Counted from the stretch's first letter, positions 7,899 to 17,595 are shown. The stretch is DNA of 64,000 nucleotides from Neobacillus niacini (GCF_019749295.1 NZ_JACWFG010000007.1:16365-80364), one strand, 5' to 3'. The notes: generated by a model from the letters alone, not told the origin. Numbers and translations: made by a program.

Positions 7899-9131
7899 AT
7901 GAAGGATTTCACAGTTGGATATTTCACCATGACGGAGCAAGACGCGATTGATTATGCAAAAGCAATCAAACTTTTTCTAGAAGAAGCAGAATTGACTTGT
8001 AAGGAAATTGGCGATGGTAACTTAAATTATGTTTTTAAATTAGTAGATGTTAAAAACAATCAGTCTATCATTATAAAGCAAGCTGGACCCATCGCACGAA
8101 TCTCTGACGAATTTAAACTATCACCTGACCGCAATCGGATTGAAAGTGAAATTCTAGGACTCCAATACAAACTTGCACCTGGATTTGTACCAAAGGTATA
8201 TAATTATGATCCCATTATGAACTGCACAGTGATGGATGATTTATCAGATCATGAAATAATGAGGACAGCTCTAATCAAGCACAAAAAGTTCCCGCTGTTT
8301 GCTGATCATATTTCTACTTTTCTAGTAAATACTTTATTATTAACGTCTGATGTAGTGGTTGAGCATAAGGAAAAGAAAGAATTAGTTAAGCAATTTATCA
8401 ACCCAGAGCTTTGTGAAATAACTGAAGATTTGGTTTACACAGAACCTTTTTATGATTGCCCGCGTAATGAGGTGTTTGAAGGAACACTGGACTTCGTAAA
8501 AGAAAACATCTGGAATGATAAAAAACTAGTACTTGAGAGTGCAAAGTTAAAATTTGAGTTTATGACCAATGCTCAATCGCTGTTGCATGGCGACCTTCAT
8601 ACGGGTTCTATTTTTATAAAAGAAGATTCTACCAAAGTAATAGATCCAGAATTCGCTTTTTATGGACCAGCCGGTTATGATATCGGAAATGTTATTGCGA
8701 ATCTCATCTTTGCCTATGCAAACGGCAAGTTTACAATCGAAGATGAAGAAACACGGGATGACTATTTAAATTATCTTGTAACAACGATTAAAGATGTTGT
8801 AAACTTATTTACTGATAAATTCAACAAAGCTTGGGACGAAAGTGCAACAGAACGAGTGGCAGGCTATGAAGGATTTAAGGAATATTATTTAGATACTATT
8901 TTAAGAGATACTGGAGCTGTGGCGGGACTTGAACTTTTAAGAAGAATTATCGGACTTGCGAAGGTGAAGGATTTAACGAGCATTGAAGATCGTGAAGCAA
9001 GAATCCGGGCAGAAAAAATTTGTCTAACCGCTGGAAAAACATTTATCTTAAATCGCGAATCTATCAGAACGGGAGCAGACTTCATCAACGTGATTCAATC
9101 TGCAGAACTATCATCTGTGAAAGGGGCATAA
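7899..9131 (+). CDS. mtnK: S-methyl-5-thioribose kinase (or 5-deoxyribose kinase)
   Basis: A 410-residue kinase of the MtnK family with an aminoglycoside-phosphotransferase fold. The catalytic loop [12 protein letters not shown] (near residue 230) and the [17 protein letters not shown] metal-binding segment are diagnostic. The N-terminal [11 protein letters not shown] is the nucleotide-binding loop. ATG 7899 has GGAGG eight bases upstream. In the methionine salvage pathway it phosphorylates methylthioribose at C1, and homologues also act on 5-deoxyribose. The sequence cannot separate these two. It is translated just before mtnA and after the importer genes, which supports uptake of the free sugar followed by phosphorylation. 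Confidence 0.88.
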   Translation: MKDFTVGYFTMTEQDAIDYAKAIKLFLEEAELTCKEIGDGNLNYVFKLVDVKNNQSIIIKQAGPIARISDEFKLSPDRNRIESEILGLQYKLAPGFVPKVYNYDPIMNCTVMDDLSDHEIMRTALIKHKKFPLFADHISTFLVNTLLLTSDVVVEHKEKKELVKQFINPELCEITEDLVYTEPFYDCPRNEVFEGTLDFVKENIWNDKKLVLESAKLKFEFMTNAQSLLHGDLHTGSIFIKEDSTKVIDPEFAFYGPAGYDIGNVIANLIFAYANGKFTIEDEETRDDYLNYLVTTIKDVVNLFTDKFNKAWDESATERVAGYEGFKEYYLDTILRDTGAVAGLELLRRIIGLAKVKDLTSIEDREARIRAEKICLTAGKTFILNRESIRTGADFINVIQSAELSSVKGA

Positions 9132-9136
9132 ATCTA

Positions 9137-10201
9137 GTGCAAAACCCAGTTACGGTTATACAATCTGTACGGCTGGATGATGAGAATGATACGTTAGTAT
9201 TATTAGATCAAACAGTTTTACCAAATGAAACGAATTTCCTAGAATTAAAGGAAATGGAAGATATATGGGATGCAATCTATCAATTAAAGGTTCGTGGAGC
9301 ACCGGCAATCGGGATTGCTGCAGCATATGGCGTCTATTTAGGGACAAAGAAATCTACTGCAGAAACCTATGAAGCTCTTTTTGAGGACTTTAAAAAGGTG
9401 AAGGATTACCTGGCAACTTCAAGGCCAACCGCTGTAAACCTGTTCTGGGCTTTAAATAGAATGGAAGATCGATTTAAACAAGAAGCAGGGAAAAGTGTGG
9501 CAGAAGTAAAGGCGGCACTGAAAGAGGAATCTGAAAACATTCGTGCGGAGGATGAAAAAATCTGTGAAGCGATTGGGGAGCATGCGCTATCCTTGCTTGA
9601 GCCAGGTTGGGGATTACTAACGCATTGTAATGCTGGTACCATCGCAACGGCCAAATATGGTACGGCATTAGCTCCGATTTACTTAGGGCAAGAAAAAGGC
9701 TATGACTTCAAAGTCTACGCAGATGAAACAAGACCATTACTTCAAGGTGCCCGCTTAACGGCGTGGGAACTGCAGCAGGCTGGAGTAGATGTGACGTTAA
9801 TTTGTGATAATATGGCATCTATCGTGATGAAGGAAGGCAAAATTCAGGCTGTACTGGTTGGCTGTGACCGTGTTGCGGCAAATGGCGATTCAGCAAATAA
9901 GATAGGAACTTCAGGTGTTGCGATACTTGCAAAACACTACAATATTCCATTCTATGTTTGTGCACCATTATCTACCATTGATCTAGAGTGTAAAACAGGG
10001 GATGACATTGAAATCGAATTGCGTCCTTCTGAGGAAATTACAAGTAAATGGTATGAAAAGTCGATGGCACCAGATGGCGTTCAAACCTATAATCCTGCCT
10101 TTGATGTAACCGACCATTCCTTAATTACGGGGATCGTTACGGAAAATGGGATTGTGTATGCGCCATATACCGAAACCCTTCCGAAGATGTTTAAAAAATA
10201 A
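9137..10201 (+). CDS. mtnA: Methylthioribose-1-phosphate isomerase (or 5-deoxyribose-1-P isomerase)
   Basis: A 354-residue protein starting at GTG 9137, with AAGGGG ten bases upstream; longer in-frame starts would overlap mtnK. It carries the eIF2B-like/MtnA fold with [14 protein letters not shown], the active-site THCNAG (Cys164) and [10 protein letters not shown] (Asp244), which correspond to the catalytic Cys160 and Asp240 of B. subtilis MtnA. It converts the aldose-1-phosphate made by MtnK into the ketose-1-phosphate. DrdI paralogues act on 5-deoxyribose-1-P. A terminator follows 105 bases later. Confidence 0.88.
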   Translation: MQNPVTVIQSVRLDDENDTLVLLDQTVLPNETNFLELKEMEDIWDAIYQLKVRGAPAIGIAAAYGVYLGTKKSTAETYEALFEDFKKVKDYLATSRPTAVNLFWALNRMEDRFKQEAGKSVAEVKAALKEESENIRAEDEKICEAIGEHALSLLEPGWGLLTHCNAGTIATAKYGTALAPIYLGQEKGYDFKVYADETRPLLQGARLTAWELQQAGVDVTLICDNMASIVMKEGKIQAVLVGCDRVAANGDSANKIGTSGVAILAKHYNIPFYVCAPLSTIDLECKTGDDIEIELRPSEEITSKWYEKSMAPDGVQTYNPAFDVTDHSLITGIVTENGIVYAPYTETLPKMFKK

Positions 10202-10304
10202 TATTTTAAAAGCTGAGTCTAACTGATAAATTATGAAGTGCTTTTCAAAATTTGAAAGCCAGGATAACATTCAGTTTGATTTACTAATTGGTATATTAAA
10301 AATG

Positions 10305-10341
10305 CAAAACCTCGCCGCAATCTTGGCGAGGTTTCTTTTTG
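10305..10341 (+). terminator. Rho-independent terminator
   Basis: A 10-bp stem AAACCTCGCC / GGCGAGGTTT (10307-10316 with 10325-10334), an 8-base loop and then a T-rich tract. It ends the importer-mtnK-mtnA operon. Confidence 0.85.
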
Positions 10342-10389
10342 TTTCCATTATAGAAGATAGTATTAAATTCCTATAGAAAAAACAGGTAT

Positions 10390-10430
10390 TTTGTCATGAT
10401 TTGACAGTTTTGACAAAACATGACTATAAT
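10390..10430 (+). promoter_or_regulatory. Sigma-A promoter with overlapping inverted repeat
   Basis: A consensus -35 TTGACA (10401-10406), 18-base spacer and perfect -10 TATAAT (10425-10430) precede the amino acid transporter genes. An inverted repeat TTTTGTCA (10390-10397) / TGACAAAA (10411-10418) brackets the -35, and GTCATG/CATGAC extends the symmetry, so a repressor site is likely. The regulator is not identified. Confidence 0.7.
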
Positions 10431-10501
10431 TTACTTAATTCTGAAAATTTTTAAAAGTAGAAACTCGATATTTGATAGGTTTTGTAATCAGGAGGTCAAG
10501 C

Positions 10502-11230
10502 ATGATTGTATTTAATCAAGTAAATAAGTTTTATGGAGATTTTCAAGTCTTAAAAGATATTAATCTTACAATCAAACAAGGTGAAGTAGTTGTCGTAATA
10601 GGTCCATCCGGTTCAGGGAAAAGTACTCTGCTGCGCTGTATCAATCACCTGGAAACAATCTCTGACGGGACACTCACCGTAAATGGGATATCTGTAGGAG
10701 ATAAAAAAACAGATATCAATAAGCTAAGGCGCAATATTGGAATGGTTTTTCAGCATTTTTATTTATATCCCCACAAAACTGTGCTTGAAAATATCACTCT
10801 TGCTCCTATGAAAGCATTGGGACAATCCGAAAAAGAGGCTAAGGAAACAGCCCGACTTTATCTAGACAAAGTAGGGATATTAGATAAGGCCGAATCTTAC
10901 CCTTCTCAGCTTTCCGGAGGCCAGCAACAGCGTGTAGCAATTGCCCGCGGCCTTGCAATGAAACCAGAAATCATGCTTTTCGATGAACCCACCTCTGCGC
11001 TTGATCCCGAAATGATCGGGGAGGTTCTGGATGTAATGAAAACCCTAGCCAGGGAAGGTATGACAATGGTCGTAGTAACTCACGAAATGGGCTTTGCCAG
11101 AGAGGTTGCCGACCGAATTGTATTTATGGATGCAGGAAAAATTTTAGAAGAAGCAGTTCCGGCTGAATTTTATGAGAATCCGCGAGAAGAACGGGCTCGC
11201 TTATTTCTCAGCCGTATATTAAATCATTAA
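10502..11230 (+). CDS. Polar amino acid ABC transporter ATP-binding protein (GlnQ type)
   Basis: A 242-residue ATPase. ATG 10502 has GGAGG six bases upstream, better than the earlier TTG. Walker A is GPSGSGKST, the Q-loop is [11 protein letters not shown], the signature is [15 protein letters not shown], Walker B is [14 protein letters not shown] and the switch His lies in VVTHEMGFA. This is the PAAT family pattern that serves glutamine, arginine or cystine importers. It is first in a four-gene operon with a binding lipoprotein and two permeases. Symbol left open because the cargo is not fixed by sequence. Confidence 0.9.
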   Translation: MIVFNQVNKFYGDFQVLKDINLTIKQGEVVVVIGPSGSGKSTLLRCINHLETISDGTLTVNGISVGDKKTDINKLRRNIGMVFQHFYLYPHKTVLENITLAPMKALGQSEKEAKETARLYLDKVGILDKAESYPSQLSGGQQQRVAIARGLAMKPEIMLFDEPTSALDPEMIGEVLDVMKTLAREGMTMVVVTHEMGFAREVADRIVFMDAGKILEEAVPAEFYENPREERARLFLSRILNH

Positions 11231-11247
11231 CCAAGGGGGAAAATGGA

Positions 11248-12054
11248 ATGTTCAAAACAAAAAAATTCGTAAAAATGGCGTTAGTATCTGCAATGGCTGC
11301 CATATTTCTTGCCGGTTGCGGCGGGGACAAGACGTCTACTGATAGCAGCAAGGATGTACTAGCCCAGATCAAGGAAGACAAAAAAGTTGTATTTGGCGTA
11401 AAGCATGACACGCGTTTGTTTGGATTGAAAAATCCATCGACAGGTGAAGTGGAAGGGTTCGATATCGATCTTTCCAAAGCATTAGCAGAAGAAATATTTG
11501 GCAAGGATGTTAAGTCTGAGTTCGTTGAGGTTACTTCGAAAACGAGGGTAGGTCTCTTAAATAATGGTAAGGTGGATGCGGTTGTCGCTACGATGACGAT
11601 CACGGAAGAACGCAAAAAAGAAGTTGATTTTACTGATGTATATTTTGATGCCGGGCAATCATTGCTTGTGAAAAAAGGCAGTAAGATTCAAAGTATTGAT
11701 GACTTGAAAAAAGACACGAAGGTACTTGCTGTTAAAGGCTCGACATCTTCAATCAATATCCGTGAGAAAGCTCCTGAAACAACAGTACTTGAATTCGAAA
11801 ACTATGCTGAAGCCTTTACAGCACTAAAGGCAGGTAAGGGTGATGCCCTGACTACAGATGATTCCATCCTTTATGGTATGGCAGAAGAAGATCCGTCATT
11901 TGAATTGGTCGGAGGAACGTTTACTGAAGAACCATACGGGATAGCTGTTAAAAAAGGTAATACAGAGCTTGTTGATGAGTTGAATAAGGCATTAAAAAGC
12001 CTGAAGGATTCAGGAAAGTACGATGAGATTAAGGATAAATGGATTAAAAATTAA
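11248..12054 (+). CDS. Amino acid ABC transporter substrate-binding lipoprotein
   Basis: A 268-residue lipoprotein with a short basic N-terminus, a hydrophobic stretch and lipobox LAGC (Cys24). The mature part is a SBP_bac_3 domain: GFDIDLSKALAEEIFG, the ligand-contact EERKKEVDFTDVYF, and the AVKGSTSSINIRE hinge region. Closest in layout to GlnH-like glutamine or glutamate-binding proteins of Bacillus. ATG 11248 has AAGGGGG upstream. An intercistronic hairpin follows it, which usually protects the binding-protein mRNA. Confidence 0.88.
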   Translation: MFKTKKFVKMALVSAMAAIFLAGCGGDKTSTDSSKDVLAQIKEDKKVVFGVKHDTRLFGLKNPSTGEVEGFDIDLSKALAEEIFGKDVKSEFVEVTSKTRVGLLNNGKVDAVVATMTITEERKKEVDFTDVYFDAGQSLLVKKGSKIQSIDDLKKDTKVLAVKGSTSSINIREKAPETTVLEFENYAEAFTALKAGKGDALTTDDSILYGMAEEDPSFELVGGTFTEEPYGIAVKKGNTELVDELNKALKSLKDSGKYDEIKDKWIKN

Positions 12055-12074
12055 CTATTAATAACAGGTTTCTC

Positions 12075-12126
12075 ATCAGGATGGGCTGTAATCCGTATGC
12101 AATCTTTTCGGGCGGCTCATCCTGAT
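12075..12126 (+). promoter_or_regulatory. Intercistronic stem-loop between binding protein and permeases
   Basis: ATCAGGATGGGC (12075-) pairs with GGCTCATCCTGAT (ending 12126) around a loop of about 27 bases. No U-run follows, so it is more likely an mRNA-stabilising or partial-attenuation element that keeps the binding protein in excess over the permeases. Confidence 0.55.
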
Positions 12127-12145
12127 TATTTAGGAGGAGATCGTT

Positions 12146-12784
12146 TTGTTGGATTTCTCGATACTAACAACTAATATGGATTCATTTTTAGAAGGATTAA
12201 AAATAACCATCATCGCTAGTTTAATAGCTTTATTAGGAAGCTTTATTTTGGGGACACTTCTTGCTGTTATGCGAATCGCCCCGTTTAAACCTCTTAACTG
12301 GCTGGGGACGGCATATGTTGAATTTATTCGTAATATACCTGTACTGGTTATTGTGTTTTTCGCTTATTTGGCTGGTAACTTTGGCGGGATGACTGCAGGA
12401 ACAATCGGGTTGACCATCTATACAGCCGCTTTCATCGCCGAAGCTATCCGTGCGGGAATTATGTCTGTACCAAGAGGGCAAATGGAAGCTGCCCGCTCGA
12501 CAGGATTAACTTACGGTCAGGCAATGAGAATGGTTATACTCCCTCAGGCTATAAAGATCGTTATCCCCCCTCTTGGCAACCAATTTATCAATTTAGTTAA
12601 AAATTCATCCTTGTTAGCAGTTGTTGCAGGAGGGGATTTAATGTATCAGGGGGATTTAATATCTGCAAAAACGTATGTAACCTTTGATACCTATGTTTTC
12701 GTTGCCTTATTCTATTTAATTTTAACTATACCTTTAAGTCTTGGCGTTGGATATTTAGAAAAACGCTTGGCAAGAAGTCATTAA
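12146..12784 (+). CDS. Amino acid ABC transporter permease (HisM/GlnM type)
   Basis: A 212-residue permease with a TTG start at 12146; AGGAGG lies eight bases before it. Four to five membrane segments are present, and the EAA coupling loop reads MEAARSTGLTYGQAMRMVILPQA. The VEFIRNIPVLVIVFF motif is typical of the HisQM family. It would form a heterodimer with the next permease. The gap to the next gene is 12 bases. Confidence 0.88.
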   Translation: MLDFSILTTNMDSFLEGLKITIIASLIALLGSFILGTLLAVMRIAPFKPLNWLGTAYVEFIRNIPVLVIVFFAYLAGNFGGMTAGTIGLTIYTAAFIAEAIRAGIMSVPRGQMEAARSTGLTYGQAMRMVILPQAIKIVIPPLGNQFINLVKNSSLLAVVAGGDLMYQGDLISAKTYVTFDTYVFVALFYLILTIPLSLGVGYLEKRLARSH

Positions 12785-12796
12785 GGAGGTGCGAAG

Positions 12797-13459
12797 ATGG
12801 ATTTTCTAGCACCGTTCATTGAAGTATATACACCTGAACATTTTAAATTTTTGTTAGAGGGATTTGGGGTAACTCTAAAGGTTGCAGCCATTTCAATCGT
12901 CCTCAGCTTCATTATTGGAGGTCTTATTGGAACTCTCAGATATGCACGGATTCCTGTTGTATCTCAATTATTAGCCGTGATTGTCGAGACGATTCGGAAC
13001 CTTCCTTTGCTGCTCATCATTTTCTTCACCTATTTTGCATTGCCCGAAATTGGGATTGAAATGGAAATAACCACTGCGGCAATCGCAGCATTGACGGTAT
13101 TTGAATCTGCGATGCTGTCAGAAATCATTAGAAGCGGTTTAAACTCGATCGAAAAAGGACAAATTGAGGCAGGACGTGCGTCTGGCCTGAACTACATTCA
13201 GACATTACGCTATATCATCTTGCCCCAAGCTCTGAGAAGAATGGTTCCACCTATTGTCAGTCAATTTATTTCTCTGCTTAAAGATACATCATTAGCTGTT
13301 GTCATCGCATTGCCGGATTTATTGCACAACGGACAAATTATTTATGCGCAAAAGGGATCGTATGTGATACCTGTTTTTGTGATTGTGGCGTTGATGTACT
13401 TTATCGTGAATTATGCTTTGTCACTAGTTGCGCGTAGATTAGAATTAAAGCAGTCTTAA
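12797..13459 (+). CDS. Amino acid ABC transporter permease (HisQ/GlnP type)
   Basis: A 220-residue permease starting at ATG 12797 with AAGGAGG upstream. It carries VETIRNLPLLLIIFF and the coupling loop IEAGRASGLNYIQTLRYIILPQA, with four to five hydrophobic segments. Together with the upstream permease, ATPase and lipoprotein it completes a polar amino acid importer. A terminator follows at once. Confidence 0.88.
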   Translation: MDFLAPFIEVYTPEHFKFLLEGFGVTLKVAAISIVLSFIIGGLIGTLRYARIPVVSQLLAVIVETIRNLPLLLIIFFTYFALPEIGIEMEITTAAIAALTVFESAMLSEIIRSGLNSIEKGQIEAGRASGLNYIQTLRYIILPQALRRMVPPIVSQFISLLKDTSLAVVIALPDLLHNGQIIYAQKGSYVIPVFVIVALMYFIVNYALSLVARRLELKQS

Positions 13460-13460
13460 G

Positions 13461-13492
13461 AATCTGGCTCATTCATTGGGCCGGATTTTTTT
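13461..13492 (+). terminator. Rho-independent terminator
   Basis: Stem AATCTGGCTCA / TGGGCCGGATT with a 5-base loop and a seven-T tail, directly after the last permease gene. Confidence 0.8.
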
Positions 13493-13665
13493 ACGTCAAA
13501 TAGGTTGCTTCGTTTTATTCTTTTTTGTTTTTAAAAAGTTCATAGTTTATCATTAAATACAGAATAATGATTACTAACAAATTTACTTCATAACCATAAA
13601 ATAAGAATATTATTAATGGATGATTAAAGTTGAAAAAACTCTGCTGGAAAAGGAGTTCAATACTT

Positions 13666-14379
13666 ATGCAGGATAATAAACAATACTATTCCGATCTCGA
13701 AGCAAGAGAAATGATCTGCGACATTGGAAGAAGGGTATACAACAGAAATTATGTAGCGGCCAATGATGGAAATATCTCCGTGAAAGTGGGGTCTAATGAA
13801 ATTTGGACCACACCTACGGGAGTAAGTAAAGGCTATATGACACCCGATATGATGGTGAAAATGGACCTTTCTGGTATTGTTCTTTCAGGTAATATGAAAC
13901 CATCTTCTGAAGTGAAAATGCATTTAAGGGTTTACAATGAAAATCCAGAAGTGAGTGCTGTCGTTCATGCTCATCCTCCAGTAGCAACATCCTATTCGAT
14001 AGCTGGGATTCCTCTTGATAAGCCAGTGTTACCAGAGGCGATCGTATTGTTAGGTAATGTACCAGTTGCGCCTTATGCTTTACCAGGTACACAAGAAGTA
14101 CCAGATTCCATTGCTCCATATTGTCAAACACATAATGCGGTGCTATTGGCCAATCATGGAGCTTTGACATGGGGAAGAGATTTAATGGAGGCATATTTCC
14201 GAATGGAATCCCTCGAACATTATGCCACTATTCTAATGTACTCCAATAATGTTTTGAAAAAAGCAAAAGAATTAAATTATTCACAAATCACTGATTTGAT
14301 AAAGATTCGAGAATCAATGGGAATAAAAGCAGGCGGTGTACCGATAAGCGAAGAAGAAAAAATGGCTGAAGAAGAATAG
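13666..14379 (+). CDS. Class II aldolase (candidate methylthioribulose/5-deoxyribulose-1-P aldolase)
   Basis: A 237-residue class II aldolase/adducin-fold protein. ATG 13666 is preferred because AAAAGGAG lies eight bases upstream. The phosphate-binding ANDGNISV (residues 32-39), the PSSE catalytic Glu82, the zinc ligands in VVHAHPP (His101, His103) and ANHGALTWG (His164) are all present. The family includes fuculose-, rhamnulose- and ribulose-phosphate aldolases. Because mtnK and mtnA lie upstream, an Ald2/DrdA-like role, splitting the ketose-1-P into DHAP and an aldehyde, is my inference. It is separated from them by the amino acid operon and has no obvious shared promoter. Confidence 0.75.
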   Translation: MQDNKQYYSDLEAREMICDIGRRVYNRNYVAANDGNISVKVGSNEIWTTPTGVSKGYMTPDMMVKMDLSGIVLSGNMKPSSEVKMHLRVYNENPEVSAVVHAHPPVATSYSIAGIPLDKPVLPEAIVLLGNVPVAPYALPGTQEVPDSIAPYCQTHNAVLLANHGALTWGRDLMEAYFRMESLEHYATILMYSNNVLKKAKELNYSQITDLIKIRESMGIKAGGVPISEEEKMAEEE

Positions 14380-14391
14380 TTGAAGTACAAG

Positions 14392-14445
14392 GAAGCAGCA
14401 TAAAACCCAAACATCTGGTTTCCAGTCTAATGCTGCTTCTAACTT
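14392..14445. terminator. Terminator-like hairpin between convergent genes
   Basis: A 10-bp perfect stem GAAGCAGCAT / ATGCTGCTTC (14392-14401 with 14430-14439) with a 28-base loop lies between the aldolase and the convergent MBL hydrolase. The T-tract is weak. Confidence 0.5.
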
Positions 14446-15157
14446 ATTTTATCACTTGTTCATCCTGTAATTTGTTACCTACAGTAAGCAATTCAGAGAT
14501 AAAGGATTTAATATCCCCAACGAGCACCCCGCCATGCCCAGTACACATAAATTCGGCATCGAAAGCATTCATGGCTATAAGTCCATTAAGAAACCCATTT
14601 AGCGTTTCTTTTGCAACTCCTCCATTCCGTAAAAACTCCAGCCACTCATGCCTAAGGTCATTTCCGGCTGAGACTAATCCATCTTTTGAAAGAGGATCAC
14701 CGAAAAAGCAGAGGAAATCACCTGTGAAAAGGACTTTAGAAGGCTTAAGGTAGAAAGCAAGTGAGCCAGGAGTATGGTTGCCAACCCATACGTATTCAAA
14801 TTGTTGAATGACTCCATGATTTAACAAATCAAAATTGAACTCATCTGGTTCTTGATACTCAATAAAGCTGCGTTCCAGATGATGAATATATTTCTTAGCA
14901 TTTTTAAAAATAGATGTGCCTTGTACATGATCTTCATGACCATGGGTGGCTAACACGAGTTTAACGTCTTCTGGTGACTTACCCAGCTGTTGAAGAGCTT
15001 GTACTAAAAAGGCAGAATGCATTTCTTTGCTGGAATCTATTAAAGTAATGCCGTCTTCTTGTACAATAAAATAGCAGTTATTATAAGAATTCCAAGTAGA
15101 ATCCCAAATGGCTAAAACGTAAACATTTTCTTTTACGGATTCAAATAAATAATCCAA
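14444..15157 (-). CDS. Metallo-beta-lactamase-fold hydrolase
   Basis: A 237-residue MBL-fold protein with TTG start at 15157 and GGGGG upstream. The zinc motif THGHEDH gives His72, His74, Asp76 and His77; further ligands are in NHTPGSL, FTGDFLCF and the C-terminal TGHGG. The layout suggests a glyoxalase II-like or related thioester/lactone hydrolase. The substrate cannot be deduced. It stands alone on the minus strand between convergent and divergent neighbours. Confidence 0.8.
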   Translation of the reverse strand: MDYLFESVKENVYVLAIWDSTWNSYNNCYFIVQEDGITLIDSSKEMHSAFLVQALQQLGKSPEDVKLVLATHGHEDHVQGTSIFKNAKKYIHHLERSFIEYQEPDEFNFDLLNHGVIQQFEYVWVGNHTPGSLAFYLKPSKVLFTGDFLCFFGDPLSKDGLVSAGNDLRHEWLEFLRNGGVAKETLNGFLNGLIAMNAFDAEFMCTGHGGVLVGDIKSFISELLTVGNKLQDEQVIK

Positions 15158-15303
15158 ATTTATACCCCCATGATAACAACGTCTTTACATAATTAAGTAT
15201 ATAAAATTTTGAATAGTTGGACAAATTAGCGTGAGATAAATAGCAAATTTGGATAAGAAATTCGCGGCCTCTCGCTTTATGATGGTGGTGAGGGGGAAAG
15301 AAG

Positions 15304-16536
15304 ATGAACTTATTAAAGAAAAAGGATCCATATCAGGTTTATATCTATACCTGTTTCTTATCACAATTACTTTTTACCTTTGTTTTTACCGTGAATTTGT
15401 TATATCAAGTTGAAATGGTGCAGCTTGATCCATTGCAGTTAGTTTTAGTGGGGACGGTTTTGGAGGCGACTGTTTTCATTTTTGAAATTCCAACTGGAAT
15501 CCTGTCTGATTTAAAAAGCAGAAAGCTATCTGTCGTTATTGGCTTTTTCTTAATAGGAATAGGTTTTATTATCGAAGGGATGTTTCCGGTTTTTACGGCG
15601 GTTATACTTTCTCAAGTCATTTGGGGGATTGGATATACCTTTACGAGTGGTTCTCATCAAGCTTGGATTGCAGATGAAGTTGGGGAGGAACGTGCTTCAT
15701 CAGCCTTTGTCAAAGGTGCCAAGGCGGGTAATCTCGGAAAAGTCCTTGCCATTCCATTAAGTATGCTGGCAGGATATTATCTGCTTAATTTGCCAATCGT
15801 CCTAGGCGGTATTGGGTTAGTAGTGCTGTCCATCCTCTTAGTTTTCTTTATGAAAGAAGAGAATTTTAAACCTGCCGCAAAAGTAGAGAGAATACCAGTT
15901 TGGAAGAATATCAAGGAAAATATGAGTCAAATTCTTTATTATTCTAGAGTAAACTATCTAATGAGAATACTTTTTCTTATTGCGTTGTTTTTTGGCTTTT
16001 ATAGTGAGGGCTTTGACCGCTTGTGGATTCCCCACTTCATTGAACAATCTGGTCTATCTAATTTATCAGACAATCAGTTAGTTTTGCTAATGGGCGGGGT
16101 TCAATTTATTGTTGTTCTTTTGACATTTGCTGCTCTCCATTTTATTGATAATAGCTTCATCCACCAGCGTCTTAACCATATTTACATTGCCCTTTTTATA
16201 GGGAGCATTCTTATTATAAGTTCTCTAATTGGTTTTGCTTATACCACATTCGCTGTTGGTTTGTTAACATTTTATATCATCATCCAAATTTCAAGAAGTA
16301 TTATGTATCCGTTAGAGAGTGTTTGGCTGAATAAAATCATTCCGGATTCATCCACACGTGCTACCTTTTTCTCCGTCAAAGGACAGGTAGACGCCATTGG
16401 ACAAATTGGCGGCGGCCCTGTGATTGGCGCTGTTGCTTCAAACTTTTCGATTAGAACAGCCATATTTGTTAGTGCAATTATTTTAATGCCTGTCCTATTT
16501 TTATATAACTCTATTATGAGGAAAGAAAGAGGGTGA
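15304..16536 (+). CDS. MFS transporter (drug-efflux type)
   Basis: A 410-residue protein with about 12 hydrophobic segments. The EIPTGILSDLKSRKLSVVIG loop between segments 2 and 3 is the MFS motif A region. The length and split into two six-helix halves by a soluble loop near residues 190-210 fit TetV/macrolide-efflux-like MFS pumps. ATG 15304 has GAGGGGG upstream. Its last codons form part of a terminator shared with the convergent AraC-type regulator, which may control it, since GyrI-domain regulators often govern pumps. Confidence 0.82.
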   Translation: MNLLKKKDPYQVYIYTCFLSQLLFTFVFTVNLLYQVEMVQLDPLQLVLVGTVLEATVFIFEIPTGILSDLKSRKLSVVIGFFLIGIGFIIEGMFPVFTAVILSQVIWGIGYTFTSGSHQAWIADEVGEERASSAFVKGAKAGNLGKVLAIPLSMLAGYYLLNLPIVLGGIGLVVLSILLVFFMKEENFKPAAKVERIPVWKNIKENMSQILYYSRVNYLMRILFLIALFFGFYSEGFDRLWIPHFIEQSGLSNLSDNQLVLLMGGVQFIVVLLTFAALHFIDNSFIHQRLNHIYIALFIGSILIISSLIGFAYTTFAVGLLTFYIIIQISRSIMYPLESVWLNKIIPDSSTRATFFSVKGQVDAIGQIGGGPVIGAVASNFSIRTAIFVSAIILMPVLFLYNSIMRKERG

Positions 16537-16558
16537 TTGGTTACCCTCTTTCTTTTAT
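16520..16558. terminator. Bidirectional terminator overlapping two stop codons
   Basis: Stem AAAGAAAGAGGGT / ACCCTCTTTCTTT (16522-16534 with 16543-16555) spans the ends of both convergent genes. T-runs flank it on both strands. Confidence 0.8.
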
Positions 16559-17452
16559 AGGGATATGAATCTCCATATAGACTTTCTCGTAATCCCAGTA
16601 GTGGCAATGTTCATCATAATATTCAAAGTCATAAGCTGTTTCATCCATTTCATATGAGGATTGTGGAAACCAGTCCTCTACAATATAATTCCATGTTCCT
16701 TTAATCGCTGAGGCAAACTTCTCAACTTCAACCAACGGAGTTCTGAACACAGCATAAGTAGCTTCTGGCAGTTGTAAAGGTGTCAGCCCATCTGGAAGCA
16801 AGGTGTCTTCGTCTAGTTCTACAGCAAATAAATAAGTAAATTTATCTTCTGCTGCACAAGGACTTAGGTTTATACAGTACTCCCCATGTTTATTAGGAGC
16901 AACCGTTTTATATAGCATTCTTTCAATGGAACCGTCTGCCAGCCCTTCTTGATCCCAAATCGCAGGTGCATCTCTTGTATAAGATACATTACCCATCTTT
17001 ATTTCAAATGTTTTTCCGGCAACAGTGAAAGGCGGCCTTTTTACAATCATGGGCTGCATTACAATCCCGCCTGTGTTCTTTTGATGAATACTAATTAGAT
17101 CTAACTTTTGCGGTAATGATTTGGGACAATGGATTTTATATAGACTAGGAGGGATTCCAAAGCATTTTTTAAAGGCTTTGGTAAAACCAGCATGAGTTTC
17201 AAATCCGTAATCCATCGCAATTTGGATCACTTTCTTACCATGAACCAGTTCATGTAATGCATACTGAAGTCGCCTTTTTACCACATAGTCCATTAGTGTA
17301 TATCCTATATGCTTCTGGAAAACTCGATAAAAATGATAAGGGGAATATCCCGCCATTTTTGCTACGTACTCTGGATCAATATCGTCCTTTATATGTTCTT
17401 CGACATAATCAATTACCTGCTGAAGCATGCGTAACTGTTGAATAAGGATCAC
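16541..17452 (-). CDS. AraC-family regulator with GyrI-like effector domain
   Basis: A 303-residue protein. Residues 1-110 hold the two AraC helix-turn-helix motifs (YVAKMAGYSPYHFYRVFQKH and QIAMDYGFETHAGFTKAFKKCFGIPPSLY). The remainder, from about 130, is a GyrI-like/AraC effector-binding domain (LPEATYAVFRTPL, SYEMDETAYDFEYY). This matches the Rob/SoxS-type multidrug-responsive layout. The start is uncertain: GTG 17452 is used, but the ATG eight codons later is equally possible. It is convergent with the MFS gene. Confidence 0.85.
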   Translation of the reverse strand: MILIQQLRMLQQVIDYVEEHIKDDIDPEYVAKMAGYSPYHFYRVFQKHIGYTLMDYVVKRRLQYALHELVHGKKVIQIAMDYGFETHAGFTKAFKKCFGIPPSLYKIHCPKSLPQKLDLISIHQKNTGGIVMQPMIVKRPPFTVAGKTFEIKMGNVSYTRDAPAIWDQEGLADGSIERMLYKTVAPNKHGEYCINLSPCAAEDKFTYLFAVELDEDTLLPDGLTPLQLPEATYAVFRTPLVEVEKFASAIKGTWNYIVEDWFPQSSYEMDETAYDFEYYDEHCHYWDYEKVYMEIHIPIKERG

Positions 17453-17595
17453 CTCGGTATTACCATAATCTATTTAAATTATAATTTATTTTGATTTTGT
17501 GTGTCGCCATTGTTTCTGTTGAAATTATGCTGGTTGTCCTTCATTATAAGGATAGAGACTTTTGTTTACGTATTCTTTTATGAAGGAAGTAGATT

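Noticed and set aside
14430..14753. Plus-strand ORF of 107 codons
   Set aside because: Antisense to the MBL-fold hydrolase, which has clear zinc motifs; no ribosome site or family.
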